Of a stretch of DNA of 35,347 bases, positions 22,821 to 30,081 are shown piece after piece. Positions within the stretch are counted from its first letter, which is position 1. Every line of letters starts with the position of its first letter. The position numbers were made by a program, and so were the translations under genes. The notes beneath the pieces were generated by a model that was given only the letters and a program-made list of their open reading frames with translations, was not told where the DNA came from and did not search any database. Origin of the DNA: a virus. The DNA lies in the IMG/VR virus record IMGVR_UViG_3300012920_000119, positions 1 to 35,347 of that record; one strand, given 5' to 3'.

Positions 22821-23042
22821 TTAGTCGGATTCTTTATCGCCTTTCCAATTAGCATCAATGTAGTCAAAAAATTTCTTCTTATCTCCGTCTGACAATTCTG
22901 AAGGTGACTTAACGCCACGCTTTTTTAACTCTTTAGCAAAGAACTTCTGATATGCACTTTGGTCTTCAGTTTTAGTGCTATCAATCTCTTCTCTACTTCT
23001 TTCTTTCAGATTGAACGGATTATTGATTCCTAATCCAAACAT
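22821..23042 (-). CDS. Small phage protein with charged C-terminal motif
   Basis: A 73-residue protein beginning MFGLGINNPFNLKERSREE. The second half (FFAKELKKRGVKSPSELSDG and FFDYIDANW) is a helical motif that I remember from several proteins of marine T4-like phages, where it often sits at the C terminus of proteins of unknown role. It shares a TAATG overlap with the gene before. Function is unknown; the motif might mediate binding to a shared partner such as the head. Confidence 0.7.
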   Translation of the reverse strand: MFGLGINNPFNLKERSREEIDSTKTEDQSAYQKFFAKELKKRGVKSPSELSDGDKKKFFDYIDANWKGDKESD

Positions 23043-23575
23043 TATTTGCTCTCCTTTGTTTCTACTTTAGTGTCTAGATAATCCGCAGAACCATCTAGTT
23101 TATCTACTGCTACTGCGACTTTATTAGTCCACCAAGTAGGTAGTTCGTCTTCATCACTTAATTTATCTAGTTCAGTTTGCATCTTCTGTAGTGCAGACAT
23201 AGCAATCTGTACTTGATTTTTTGCAGATGCTACATCAGTGTGTCCGTCTTCTTTTACAAACTCTTCACTCTTACCTCTGACTTTAGCGGCAAGGTCTGCA
23301 TCTGCTTTACCCCATGTACCTGACGATTTGGTCACGAAAGAATTTACTCTTGCGAGTCCCCATTGCTGTGGGTTTGTTCCAGGTCTATGACCACCCTTCC
23401 ATGCGGCAACGCCTCGCTTAAATACTTGCTTCAATATACCAAGCGGCATACCAGATTTTTCTGCTTTCTTCTTTAGTGCGGCATCATTCTCATCAAGCAA
23501 TCTTTCTTCTAAGTTTGCTTCAACTTGAGATACTTCTGCTAGTACTTGTGCCATTGTTTTTCTATAATGTGTCAT
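23042..23575 (-). CDS. DUF5824-like protein with leader resembling capsid-targeting sequence
   Basis: A 177-residue protein beginning MTHYRKTMAQVLAEVSQVEA; LAE near residues 12-14 could be a gp21-type cleavage site. The central segment holds SGMPLGILKQVFKRGVAAWK, then GHRPGTNPQQWGLARVNSF, which I associate with the DUF5824 family of marine phages. A coiled-coil-like, Asp/Lys-rich tail follows. ATG at 23575 forms ATGA with the cupin gene, and GGGAAGAG lies just upstream; the in-frame codon at 23587 was rejected. Possible head-associated protein of unknown role. Confidence 0.75.
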   Translation of the reverse strand: MTHYRKTMAQVLAEVSQVEANLEERLLDENDAALKKKAEKSGMPLGILKQVFKRGVAAWKGGHRPGTNPQQWGLARVNSFVTKSSGTWGKADADLAAKVRGKSEEFVKEDGHTDVASAKNQVQIAMSALQKMQTELDKLSDEDELPTWWTNKVAVAVDKLDGSADYLDTKVETKESK

Positions 23576-23844
23576 CGCTCTTCCCAAATCTTTATTTTAA
23601 GATTTCCTTTTCCTTTTATTACTCTATGATACTGCAATGCAGGTATCTTATAAATTCTTCCTCTCTCAAGTGTCACTGGTAATTCATTATCTAACTGTAA
23701 CTGCCAATCTACACCTTCAAGAATTGTTATCTCTCTATTGTATTTATCCCTATGCCAAATCAACTCTGCATCTTCAACATCTTCGCTGAAAATACGTTCA
23801 TCGCCTCTATCAGTATATGGATTACCAGAAGAAGTTTCCGCCAC
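23572..23844 (-). CDS. Cupin-like small protein
   Basis: A 90-residue protein starting at a GTG (23844) with AGGA about 8 bases upstream. It has a polar start and then a strand-rich segment (REITILEGVDWQLQLDNELP) and RGRIYKIPALQYHRVIKGKG, which looks like the second half of a cupin barrel with one His in YHRV. There is no full set of metal-binding His residues, so it is more likely a binding or structural cupin than an enzyme. It overlaps the end of the 1006-residue gene by 23 bases and is coupled to the DUF5824-like gene. Confidence 0.65.
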   Translation of the reverse strand: MAETSSGNPYTDRGDERIFSEDVEDAELIWHRDKYNREITILEGVDWQLQLDNELPVTLERGRIYKIPALQYHRVIKGKGNLKIKIWEER

Positions 23845-26842
23845 CAGATAATCCTAACTGTTTTGCATAATAAGGCATTCTACACGCCCAATAACCAGGT
23901 TTTGTTTTGTCTTTCTTTGCTGGACAATTATGTCTAGCAGAAAATGATTTTCTTGCTTCTGGATCATTGAGTTTGATTTTCAAACCAGTAGTGTCGCCCC
24001 AACTGACTTTTTTTACATTACCAGATTTAGGGTCTTTCACATACACATAATACTTCTTAGGTCCACCTGCTTTCGGTTTATTCAACTCAGGTTGCTTTTC
24101 TTCTTCAATCATAGGACAATCAAGTGGTACATGATTACCTTCGTACATTGCAAATGAACCAATGTCAGTCTCTAATAATTCTTTATCAAAGTAATCTAAG
24201 TTAGTTCTGTCTATTGTTTTCTTCCAGTCATTGAATGTTTCATAGTACATTTCAGAACCCACACGATAGATGTTACTTTCTATCAATCTGGACTCTTGCT
24301 TGTTCATATTCTTTAGACGTTCTTGTTCTAATTTCTTGAGTTTTGGTCTTAGTCTCATCGCAATACGATTAATCAATGCACCTTTACCTTGCAGTCTTTT
24401 TTCGATTGCTTGCTTTTCTGCAAAACTCAAATCGTTGTAATTCTTTCCTTTGATGTATCTCTTACGCATTAGATTTCTTGCATGACGTTGCGCCCTCTTC
24501 TGCAACTTCTCAGGTGAAGATGGTCTCTTGAGAGATATTGCTCTTGCTCTTGCAATCTTACCTTTCAGTCTACGCATTTGCTGACTACGCTTAAATCTCT
24601 GCGCTGGTGTCAATACTTCATCGACCCAACTATAATTATCGTCAATGACTGTTCTCTGCATACCATCATCACTAGACATGTTTGACCAGTCTTCATCGTC
24701 ATGGTCACCATCTCCGTCTAGGTCTGGATAGATATCTTCTACATCTTCTAGTTCATCATAACCATCGATGACACCTTCTAAATCTGTTGCAAGTTCTTCA
24801 TCATTGTCGATATCTACTTCTTCTTCTAAAAAGATATCGATATTCCAGTCATCACGCAAATCATCTTCTTCGTCATGTGAGATATACGAAAAATCTTCAC
24901 TTGCCGCTTTTGCTCTCGCCATCTGGTCAGGTGTAGGTGCGCCCTTGTCACCAACTTTTCTCATCTTCTCACCAGAACCTTTTTCAATTCGTTCTCTTTT
25001 CTTGCGAATATTATCCCAGAGACTTTCGCCTTTCGCCATCTTTGTTATAGTCGCATAGTAGACAGATGGTCCTTCTTTCTCACCGTATCTGTCGATGAAG
25101 TCTTGCTTGTCTATATCTTTTTCATACTTCTTCATCTTTTCTTTTTCTGCAGGTGTCAGTGTTCGTTCATCTATCTCAAACTCATCTTTGAATGGTTTGT
25201 CACCTTTTTTAATAATTCTACCTGACTTTTTGGTCACAGGCACTTTTAAGTTCTTCAGTGTTTTATGTCTTCTTAAATATGTCTTCTCGCCTACAGATTG
25301 CCCTGGCGTTACCTCTTTCGTATGGTCAGCATAGTCTTTACCTATTTCATATGCTTCGTATTTGTCAGATTTTCTTTTCGTGCCATCTGCTCTCGGAATA
25401 AGTCCTTTTGCTTTAAGATGTGCTATATCTGTGAATCCTGCTTTACCTGACTTGTATCGTGCCATCGCATCTTTTGTATTAGGTGCGTCTTCATTCATCT
25501 CTTTTGTTTTTTTCTTCATCTTATTGATGTAAGCACGATATACATCTGCAGGTCCAGTCTTACCCATAACTCTTGCACGTTGCTCCATTGCAATCGCCGC
25601 TTGAATTTTATGTGCATGTTTTCTACCAGAACCCTCTATCTTCTTCACACTTGCTTTTGCATCTTCTACAGTAGCAAACTTCAGACCATGAATAGTTCCT
25701 TTTGGATTTTCATCAGTATATAAATCAGAGTGTTTGTCGCTATTAGCAGGTTGACCTTTTTTTCTTGCTATTCTCGGATTATCTTCTTCATCTGTCGATA
25801 CTTCTCCAAACATTTGCTTGAATTTCTTCGTGTGTTTTGAAGGTTTTGTTTTTGCTGTAGCATCTCCAGGTGCTGGTTCGTAAGCACTTGGGTCGTCATC
25901 TGATTTCTTTGCACCTTTCTTGAAATGTGCATCTCTGGCAGATTTGGTAGACTTGGACTTGATTCCCTTATAGTATTTTGCTGGTTGTGTACCGGACTTA
26001 TCTGCGATATCTTTGTCTTGTCGGACAGTGGATCTATCTTCGTCATCTTTCTTTTTCTTCTCGGATAGGTCAAACAACCACTTTGTATAAACATTACCAT
26101 CTTCTCCTTTGCAATACACAAAGTTTGGACCTTGTTCTATGATTTCATATTCTGTTTCTTCATTCATGTCATAGACGATATCGCCTACATTGAAGAACTC
26201 ACCCATGAGATATGCTTCACGGAGTTCATCTCTGTCAAACATAACATCATCGCTGATAGAATATACTTTGCGAATTTGATTGTAAATTGCAGTCTTTTCT
26301 CTGTCTGATAGTTTAGATGCAAGTACTTCTTTGAACTTATCAAGTTTACCAGTCTTTGCAAGTTCACGCAACTTAGTACCAGAGATACCTTCGACACCTT
26401 TTGCTTTCGGGTCACGCTTACCAGCGGACACTGAATTGATAGAGTTAAAGTTAAAGTCTTTGCCGTTATATCTCTTAATGAGATTGACCATCTCAGCATC
26501 ACGGTCTTCACCAAATACTAATGTGATATCTGTGTAACCGTCTGCTTCTAATTCTTTTGCAACTTCAATGATTGTTCTTGCTCTTGACTTTTTGAAAATA
26601 CCAAATGCTTTCTTAGCATATTTTGCTTTTTCATTATATGTCAGAGGGTCTTTTTCTTTGTTGCTTGTATGTGACAAGTAAAGACGGGCATCTGCGCCTC
26701 TCGCCTTTGCTTCTGATTTGATTTTATTTACGAGTTTCTCATGCCCGATAGTAGGCGGGTTCATTCTGCCGAATGAGAATACAATTTTCTTTTCTTGTGC
26801 TTCCTTCAGTCTTTGCTGAAGGTCTGTAAACTTTAACGTCAT
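23822..26842 (-). CDS. Large multidomain protein with N-terminal nucleotidyltransferase domain
   Basis: A 1006-residue protein. Residues about 18-165 form an adenylyl/cytidylyltransferase domain: FSFGRMNPPTIGH (TxGH motif near 31-34) and ISGTKLRE (153-160), the two nucleotide-binding marks of the NMNAT/CTP-transferase fold. A long charged, low-complexity region follows, with an acidic block (DLDGDGDHDDEDW) and then a basic block (LTPAQRFKRSQQMRRLKGK). The end resembles the DUF5872 domain (ARHNCPAKKDKTKPGYWACR, then YAKQLGLSGGG). The first 14 residues (MTLKFTDLQQRLKE) could be a capsid-targeting leader. The ATG at 26842 forms ATGA with the gene before; a TTG four codons upstream was rejected. 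NAD-type metabolism is one possible role. Confidence 0.85.
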   Translation of the reverse strand: MTLKFTDLQQRLKEAQEKKIVFSFGRMNPPTIGHEKLVNKIKSEAKARGADARLYLSHTSNKEKDPLTYNEKAKYAKKAFGIFKKSRARTIIEVAKELEADGYTDITLVFGEDRDAEMVNLIKRYNGKDFNFNSINSVSAGKRDPKAKGVEGISGTKLRELAKTGKLDKFKEVLASKLSDREKTAIYNQIRKVYSISDDVMFDRDELREAYLMGEFFNVGDIVYDMNEETEYEIIEQGPNFVYCKGEDGNVYTKWLFDLSEKKKKDDEDRSTVRQDKDIADKSGTQPAKYYKGIKSKSTKSARDAHFKKGAKKSDDDPSAYEPAPGDATAKTKPSKHTKKFKQMFGEVSTDEEDNPRIARKKGQPANSDKHSDLYTDENPKGTIHGLKFATVEDAKASVKKIEGSGRKHAHKIQAAIAMEQRARVMGKTGPADVYRAYINKMKKKTKEMNEDAPNTKDAMARYKSGKAGFTDIAHLKAKGLIPRADGTKRKSDKYEAYEIGKDYADHTKEVTPGQSVGEKTYLRRHKTLKNLKVPVTKKSGRIIKKGDKPFKDEFEIDERTLTPAEKEKMKKYEKDIDKQDFIDRYGEKEGPSVYYATITKMAKGESLWDNIRKKRERIEKGSGEKMRKVGDKGAPTPDQMARAKAASEDFSYISHDEEDDLRDDWNIDIFLEEEVDIDNDEELATDLEGVIDGYDELEDVEDIYPDLDGDGDHDDEDWSNMSSDDGMQRTVIDDNYSWVDEVLTPAQRFKRSQQMRRLKGKIARARAISLKRPSSPEKLQKRAQRHARNLMRKRYIKGKNYNDLSFAEKQAIEKRLQGKGALINRIAMRLRPKLKKLEQERLKNMNKQESRLIESNIYRVGSEMYYETFNDWKKTIDRTNLDYFDKELLETDIGSFAMYEGNHVPLDCPMIEEEKQPELNKPKAGGPKKYYVYVKDPKSGNVKKVSWGDTTGLKIKLNDPEARKSFSARHNCPAKKDKTKPGYWACRMPYYAKQLGLSGGGNFFW

Positions 26843-28083
26843 TTTTTCACCCAATTTTTTGCGGCAGTGAAGTTAGCACGACTGAACTCTAAACGGTTCA
26901 CAAGTTTAACTGCATTACCTTTTAATCTGTCCACTGCCACAAACCCCTCAGGTTCTGTGGTCTTCAATCCATCATCTGTTCTCAGAAATGTCCCAATAGA
27001 TTTAACTTTTGACAATTTCTGCACCAATACATTCTTAGCGTCCATAATATAGTTGTATAACTGTGTAGCATTCTGCAAGTCTGCAGATTGCTGTTCAATC
27101 TTATTTAGTCCATCTTTCTTTATTTCAGTATACTTTTGTTTACCTGCTTCAGATTTTACACTCTCAATCTTCTTGTCTAGTTTAGTAATCCAGTAGTTCT
27201 TGAAATCAGAAACCATTGTATTACTATCAGGTAAATCATCAGTACTTCTAAAATACGAGTTCAGATGAACCTTAAAATTAGTTGGGATAGCGAATTGGTT
27301 CTTTTCATCAAAGTTATCTGCCATCTGGTCTAAGTACTTAGACACTTTAGGTAGAAGACTTTCAATCCGTTCGATATAACCATTGAGAAGTTCGGTTTCA
27401 TCTTTAGTCAGTGTAACTGTGCCTGAAACATCTTTATATGAGGCATCATCGAACCAGACCGTCTTCTGCTTTCTCAACTTACTAATATTTATATTAAATG
27501 ATGCTTTCATAGTGTCTAATGTGCGACCTTTATATTCTGTGTGAAATATGATACCCATCTTAGTTTTTTGTACAAATTTACCAAGAGGTCCATTCGCAGG
27601 TATCGCATAGACAATAGTGTTAGGTTGAAAGATAATGTAATCTTCACCATCAATTGTTTTCTTTTGCAAGTCAGATTTCGTATACATCATATCGCCTTGT
27701 ATGACGCCTTTGATGCCTAACTTTGATAATTCGTTTAGTGCTACAGTCAACTTCTCAACAAGACCACCAGTATGGTTCTTGCGAATGTCTGCAACTGTTT
27801 TGTTTAGTTTAGGGTTAACATTAAATACTGATTTAGTAGCAACAAAGAACTTACCATCTGACGGATCAATACCACAGAAAATAGCAGGTGCGCCATCCCA
27901 TTTAGTAGTGATGTTTACACCAGTACGAACATTACTTGATAGCATGTTACGAACTTCTTTGAGAAAGTTAATAGCATTCTCTGCACCGCTAGAACCATCA
28001 GTAATAATGGTTTCTTCGATATGTGTCAGATGTGTATTGCGGTTTTCTGACAGTTCTTCTGTGTGTTTCTTAAAACTTAACAT
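26839..28083 (-). CDS. Ligase-like nucleotidyltransferase (DUF6267-like)
   Basis: A 414-residue protein with an adenylation-type motif, TTKWDGAPAIFCG (Lys61 in KWDG), followed by KSVF, VIQGDMMY near 128-134 and GIIFHTEYKG near 177-186. The order resembles motifs I, III and IV of the DNA/RNA ligase and capping superfamily. The second half is helical and shows no clear OB-fold domain. I associate this with the DUF6267 family of T4-like phages. It begins MLSFKKHTEELSEN, a possible capsid-targeting leader with LSE. The ATG has no ribosome site, and a consensus promoter lies 6 bases upstream. End joining or covalent nucleotide transfer is the inferred chemistry. Confidence 0.75.
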   Translation of the reverse strand: MLSFKKHTEELSENRNTHLTHIEETIITDGSSGAENAINFLKEVRNMLSSNVRTGVNITTKWDGAPAIFCGIDPSDGKFFVATKSVFNVNPKLNKTVADIRKNHTGGLVEKLTVALNELSKLGIKGVIQGDMMYTKSDLQKKTIDGEDYIIFQPNTIVYAIPANGPLGKFVQKTKMGIIFHTEYKGRTLDTMKASFNINISKLRKQKTVWFDDASYKDVSGTVTLTKDETELLNGYIERIESLLPKVSKYLDQMADNFDEKNQFAIPTNFKVHLNSYFRSTDDLPDSNTMVSDFKNYWITKLDKKIESVKSEAGKQKYTEIKKDGLNKIEQQSADLQNATQLYNYIMDAKNVLVQKLSKVKSIGTFLRTDDGLKTTEPEGFVAVDRLKGNAVKLVNRLEFSRANFTAAKNWVKK

Positions 28084-28089
28084 AGTACT

Positions 28090-28117
28090 ATAATACCATA
28101 CTTTCCCTATTTGTCAA
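28090..28117 (-). promoter_or_regulatory. Sigma70-type promoter, TTGACA-16-TATTAT, abutting a start codon
   Basis: On the minus strand TTGACA (28117-28112), a 16-base spacer and TATTAT (28095-28090). Only 6 bases lie between the -10 and the ATG at 28083, so transcription should start at the ATG itself and the message would be leaderless. The rest of the 91-base gap (28118-28174) shows no clear terminator. Confidence 0.75.
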
Positions 28118-28174
28118 CACTAAAATGCATTTATGGCAAACTTTTTTCACTAGTGTTGTATTTTTGCAACAGTA

Positions 28175-29368
28175 TCATCTAATCGTTGTCTTATTTAGTC
28201 CAGATTTACTCTTGTAGTCCATCATCAGATGAGATGGATATACACCTGATTGTTTGTTTCTTATATTTAGTTTGAAATCAAAGTATGAATTACCAAACTT
28301 CATATCTATTCTTTTTGCACGACCATCGTTCCCGGCGTAGATAAGTTCGATGTTACCTACGATAGTTGCCATCGCATCATTTTTAGCAGGGTCCATGAAC
28401 CAGAAGTCTACTGACCCATTCTCTTTTCCATGTACCATGTAATAGTTTGAACCGATTGCTGTTGATATAAGTGCTTTCAATTGCTGTCTGTCTACAGTTC
28501 TTGAAGCATCAACTTTATTTTCTTTTAGTGCTACTGCAGAACCATAGTTGTTGAACACATTACAGAACTTAGAGTTATCGATACCAAGTGCCTTGAGAAG
28601 ATTAACACCCATTACGTTAGTCACTTGACCTGTCTTAATTTCTTCTTCTGGAAATGCTTTACCTCTTGCTTTGACACCAGTATTAACAAATGTCAATGTG
28701 CCACCATGCTTGAGTGATAAGTGAGACTTCTGTCCATTTGCATGTGTGATATCTACGTCAGTCAATTTAGCACCATGGTCTTGATGTCGAGGCGGCATCA
28801 CTACAATCTTACCACCACTATAACCAAATGGTCTACTTTCATTTGCACCACCAAGTTGTTCGACACTGACTGCAGGTGACCTCATATTCTTTGAAGTCAA
28901 GTCAATGATATATCTTGCATGTGCTTTCATTGGGTGGTCAGTATCTTCACCTCTTAGCAATTCAGCAATCGCATTTGTGAAGTCTCGTTCAAACTTCAGA
29001 CCTTTATTTTCTTTTGCGCCGCCTGCTGGTTGACCACCGAACTCTTCAGACTTTTCAATCTTAGAAATAGGCAGTGTTACTTTTCTATCACTACCTGTCA
29101 TTTTACCACTTAACTCAAGCGTCACATTACGCTGACCTTTTAGTGCAAGTATCTTACTCGCAAGCATTTGCGTATGTGCTTCATTCGAATATTGTGGAGA
29201 GTATTTGTAGAGTTCGCCTTGAATGTTTATTTCATCAGCATAGAACAAACCATTATCTGTCATGAAGTTGTTTGTCTTTCCTCTTACAAGAAATATTTTT
29301 TCGACTAACAACTCTGACCGATACTCTTTACTCTCTCTAGTGATTTCATTAACACTGAGATTTGCCAC
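28175..29368 (-). CDS. Unknown protein with PD-(D/E)xK-like nuclease signature
   Basis: A 397-residue soluble protein starting with GTG directly after the stop of the SprT-like gene; GGGG lies about 9 bases before it. KGLKFERDF (Glu127) and then GAKLTDVDITHANGQKSHLS followed by LK (204-220) resemble the restriction-endonuclease-like pattern with TDV as first acidic site and SxK as last. This spacing occurs in some type II enzymes, but Ser replaces the usual Glu. The N-terminal 100 residues are strand-rich, and the C terminus is basic (YKSKSGLNKTTIR). I do not recognise the family. A nuclease for host DNA or packaging is possible, not proved. Confidence 0.6.
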   Translation of the reverse strand: MANLSVNEITRESKEYRSELLVEKIFLVRGKTNNFMTDNGLFYADEINIQGELYKYSPQYSNEAHTQMLASKILALKGQRNVTLELSGKMTGSDRKVTLPISKIEKSEEFGGQPAGGAKENKGLKFERDFTNAIAELLRGEDTDHPMKAHARYIIDLTSKNMRSPAVSVEQLGGANESRPFGYSGGKIVVMPPRHQDHGAKLTDVDITHANGQKSHLSLKHGGTLTFVNTGVKARGKAFPEEEIKTGQVTNVMGVNLLKALGIDNSKFCNVFNNYGSAVALKENKVDASRTVDRQQLKALISTAIGSNYYMVHGKENGSVDFWFMDPAKNDAMATIVGNIELIYAGNDGRAKRIDMKFGNSYFDFKLNIRNKQSGVYPSHLMMDYKSKSGLNKTTIR

Positions 29369-29794
29369 TTAGAAGACCCCTTTATCCCAACATGACTTTG
29401 CTAGTTTTGCTTGCATTTGATATGCTTCTTTTTCCCACGGTAAATCGTAGTACTTAGTTTTGGCAGGAACAGTTGACCTTTTCCAACGTGCATCAGTCAC
29501 GCCATTCCAGTCATCCATCTCTCTACGAAAGTATTGCTTGACATGAACCATTTCATGACAGACTGTCATAACAAAATCTTTGATGTTTAAATCTTTACAT
29601 ATATCTATCTGATAAGTACGTCTATTGTCAGTCATCATAGCATAACCGACTGCATCATCGTTCATTTTGCATAGGCGACACTCAATATCGATGCTACGAA
29701 CTCGTGGCATCAACTTTTTGAGCATGTGGTAGATAACATTCTCAGCGATTTTTCGCTGTGTCTTGTTACCCCCTACAACGTCAACAACTAGCAT
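29369..29794 (-). CDS. SprT-like zinc metalloprotein
   Basis: A 141-residue protein with the zinc-protease motif HEMVHVKQ (HExxH) in the middle and PWEKEAYQMQ near the C terminus, where a Glu or its neighbour often acts as the third ligand. This is the SprT/WLM-type gluzincin layout at minimal length. Bacterial and eukaryotic relatives cleave proteins bound to DNA, so removal of protein obstacles during phage replication is a reasonable inference. ATG at 29794 is preferred (GAGAGG 6 bases upstream) over an in-frame ATG two codons earlier. It follows a strong promoter and is the first gene of its operon. Confidence 0.85.
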   Translation of the reverse strand: MLVVDVVGGNKTQRKIAENVIYHMLKKLMPRVRSIDIECRLCKMNDDAVGYAMMTDNRRTYQIDICKDLNIKDFVMTVCHEMVHVKQYFRREMDDWNGVTDARWKRSTVPAKTKYYDLPWEKEAYQMQAKLAKSCWDKGVF

Positions 29795-29823
29795 AAACAC
29801 CTCTCATTTCTCAGTATAGTTAT

Positions 29824-29852
29824 ATTGTACTATACTTTATTGTGCTTGTCAA
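29824..29852 (-). promoter_or_regulatory. Sigma70-type promoter, TTGACA-17-TACAAT
   Basis: On the minus strand TTGACA (29852-29847) is followed by a 17-base spacer and TACAAT (29829-29824). The start near 29817 leaves a leader of about 23 bases with GAGAGG before the ATG at 29794. A late-like CATAAATA lies just upstream, so the gene may be read at two times. Confidence 0.8.
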
Positions 29853-29856
29853 CTAG

Positions 29857-29864
29857 TATTTATG
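29857..29864 (-). promoter_or_regulatory. Possible late promoter variant CATAAATA
   Basis: Seven of eight bases of the T4 late box, overlapping the stop codon of the small gene after gp41 and 5 bases upstream of the sigma70 -35. It could give late transcription of the SprT-like gene, with a leader of about 57 bases. A chance match is possible. Confidence 0.35.
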
Positions 29865-30081
29865 CTTTTTCGTAACTTTTATGTAGGTGTTTTGGTATCT
29901 GCCAATCTTCGAAAGCACCACCAGAGTTGAGATTATTGATTATATCTTGCGATTTTTTTCGGTTTGAAGACAGTTCAATTATGTCTTTATATTTACCATC
30001 ATGTGCAGTCCACACATTATTCTCACCATCAAATACTAACTTAAACCTTAAATGACGAGAAGTCTTTGTACTTTTTTTCAT
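29860..30081 (-). CDS. Small basic hypothetical protein
   Basis: A 73-residue protein beginning MKKSTKTSRHLRFKLVFDGE. Strand-like segments (RFKLVFDGENNVWTAHDGKY) are followed by a helix (KKSQDIINNLNSGGAFEDW) and a basic end. AAAGGAGC lies about 6 bases before the ATG, which lies inside the 3' end of gp41 (41-base overlap). The basic N terminus might bind nucleic acid. It is probably made with gp41 and may assist it, but no family is recognised. Confidence 0.65.
   Translation of the reverse strand: MKKSTKTSRHLRFKLVFDGENNVWTAHDGKYKDIIELSSNRKKSQDIINNLNSGGAFEDWQIPKHLHKSYEKA

Noticed and set aside
22351-22824. A 157-codon plus-strand open frame
   Set aside because: It mirrors the HAD phosphatase and the small gene before it; the minus-strand frames have clear motifs and coupled starts.
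27486-27493. An exact TATAAATA box inside the ligase-like gene
   Set aside because: It lies mid-gene, about 650 bases before the next start, and AT-rich coding sequence gives such matches by chance.
28118-28174. Short inverted repeats (GTTG...CAAC and CACTAGTG) as a terminator of the 397-residue gene
   Set aside because: Stems are 4-5 bases and AT-rich, with no T run after them on the transcribed strand.
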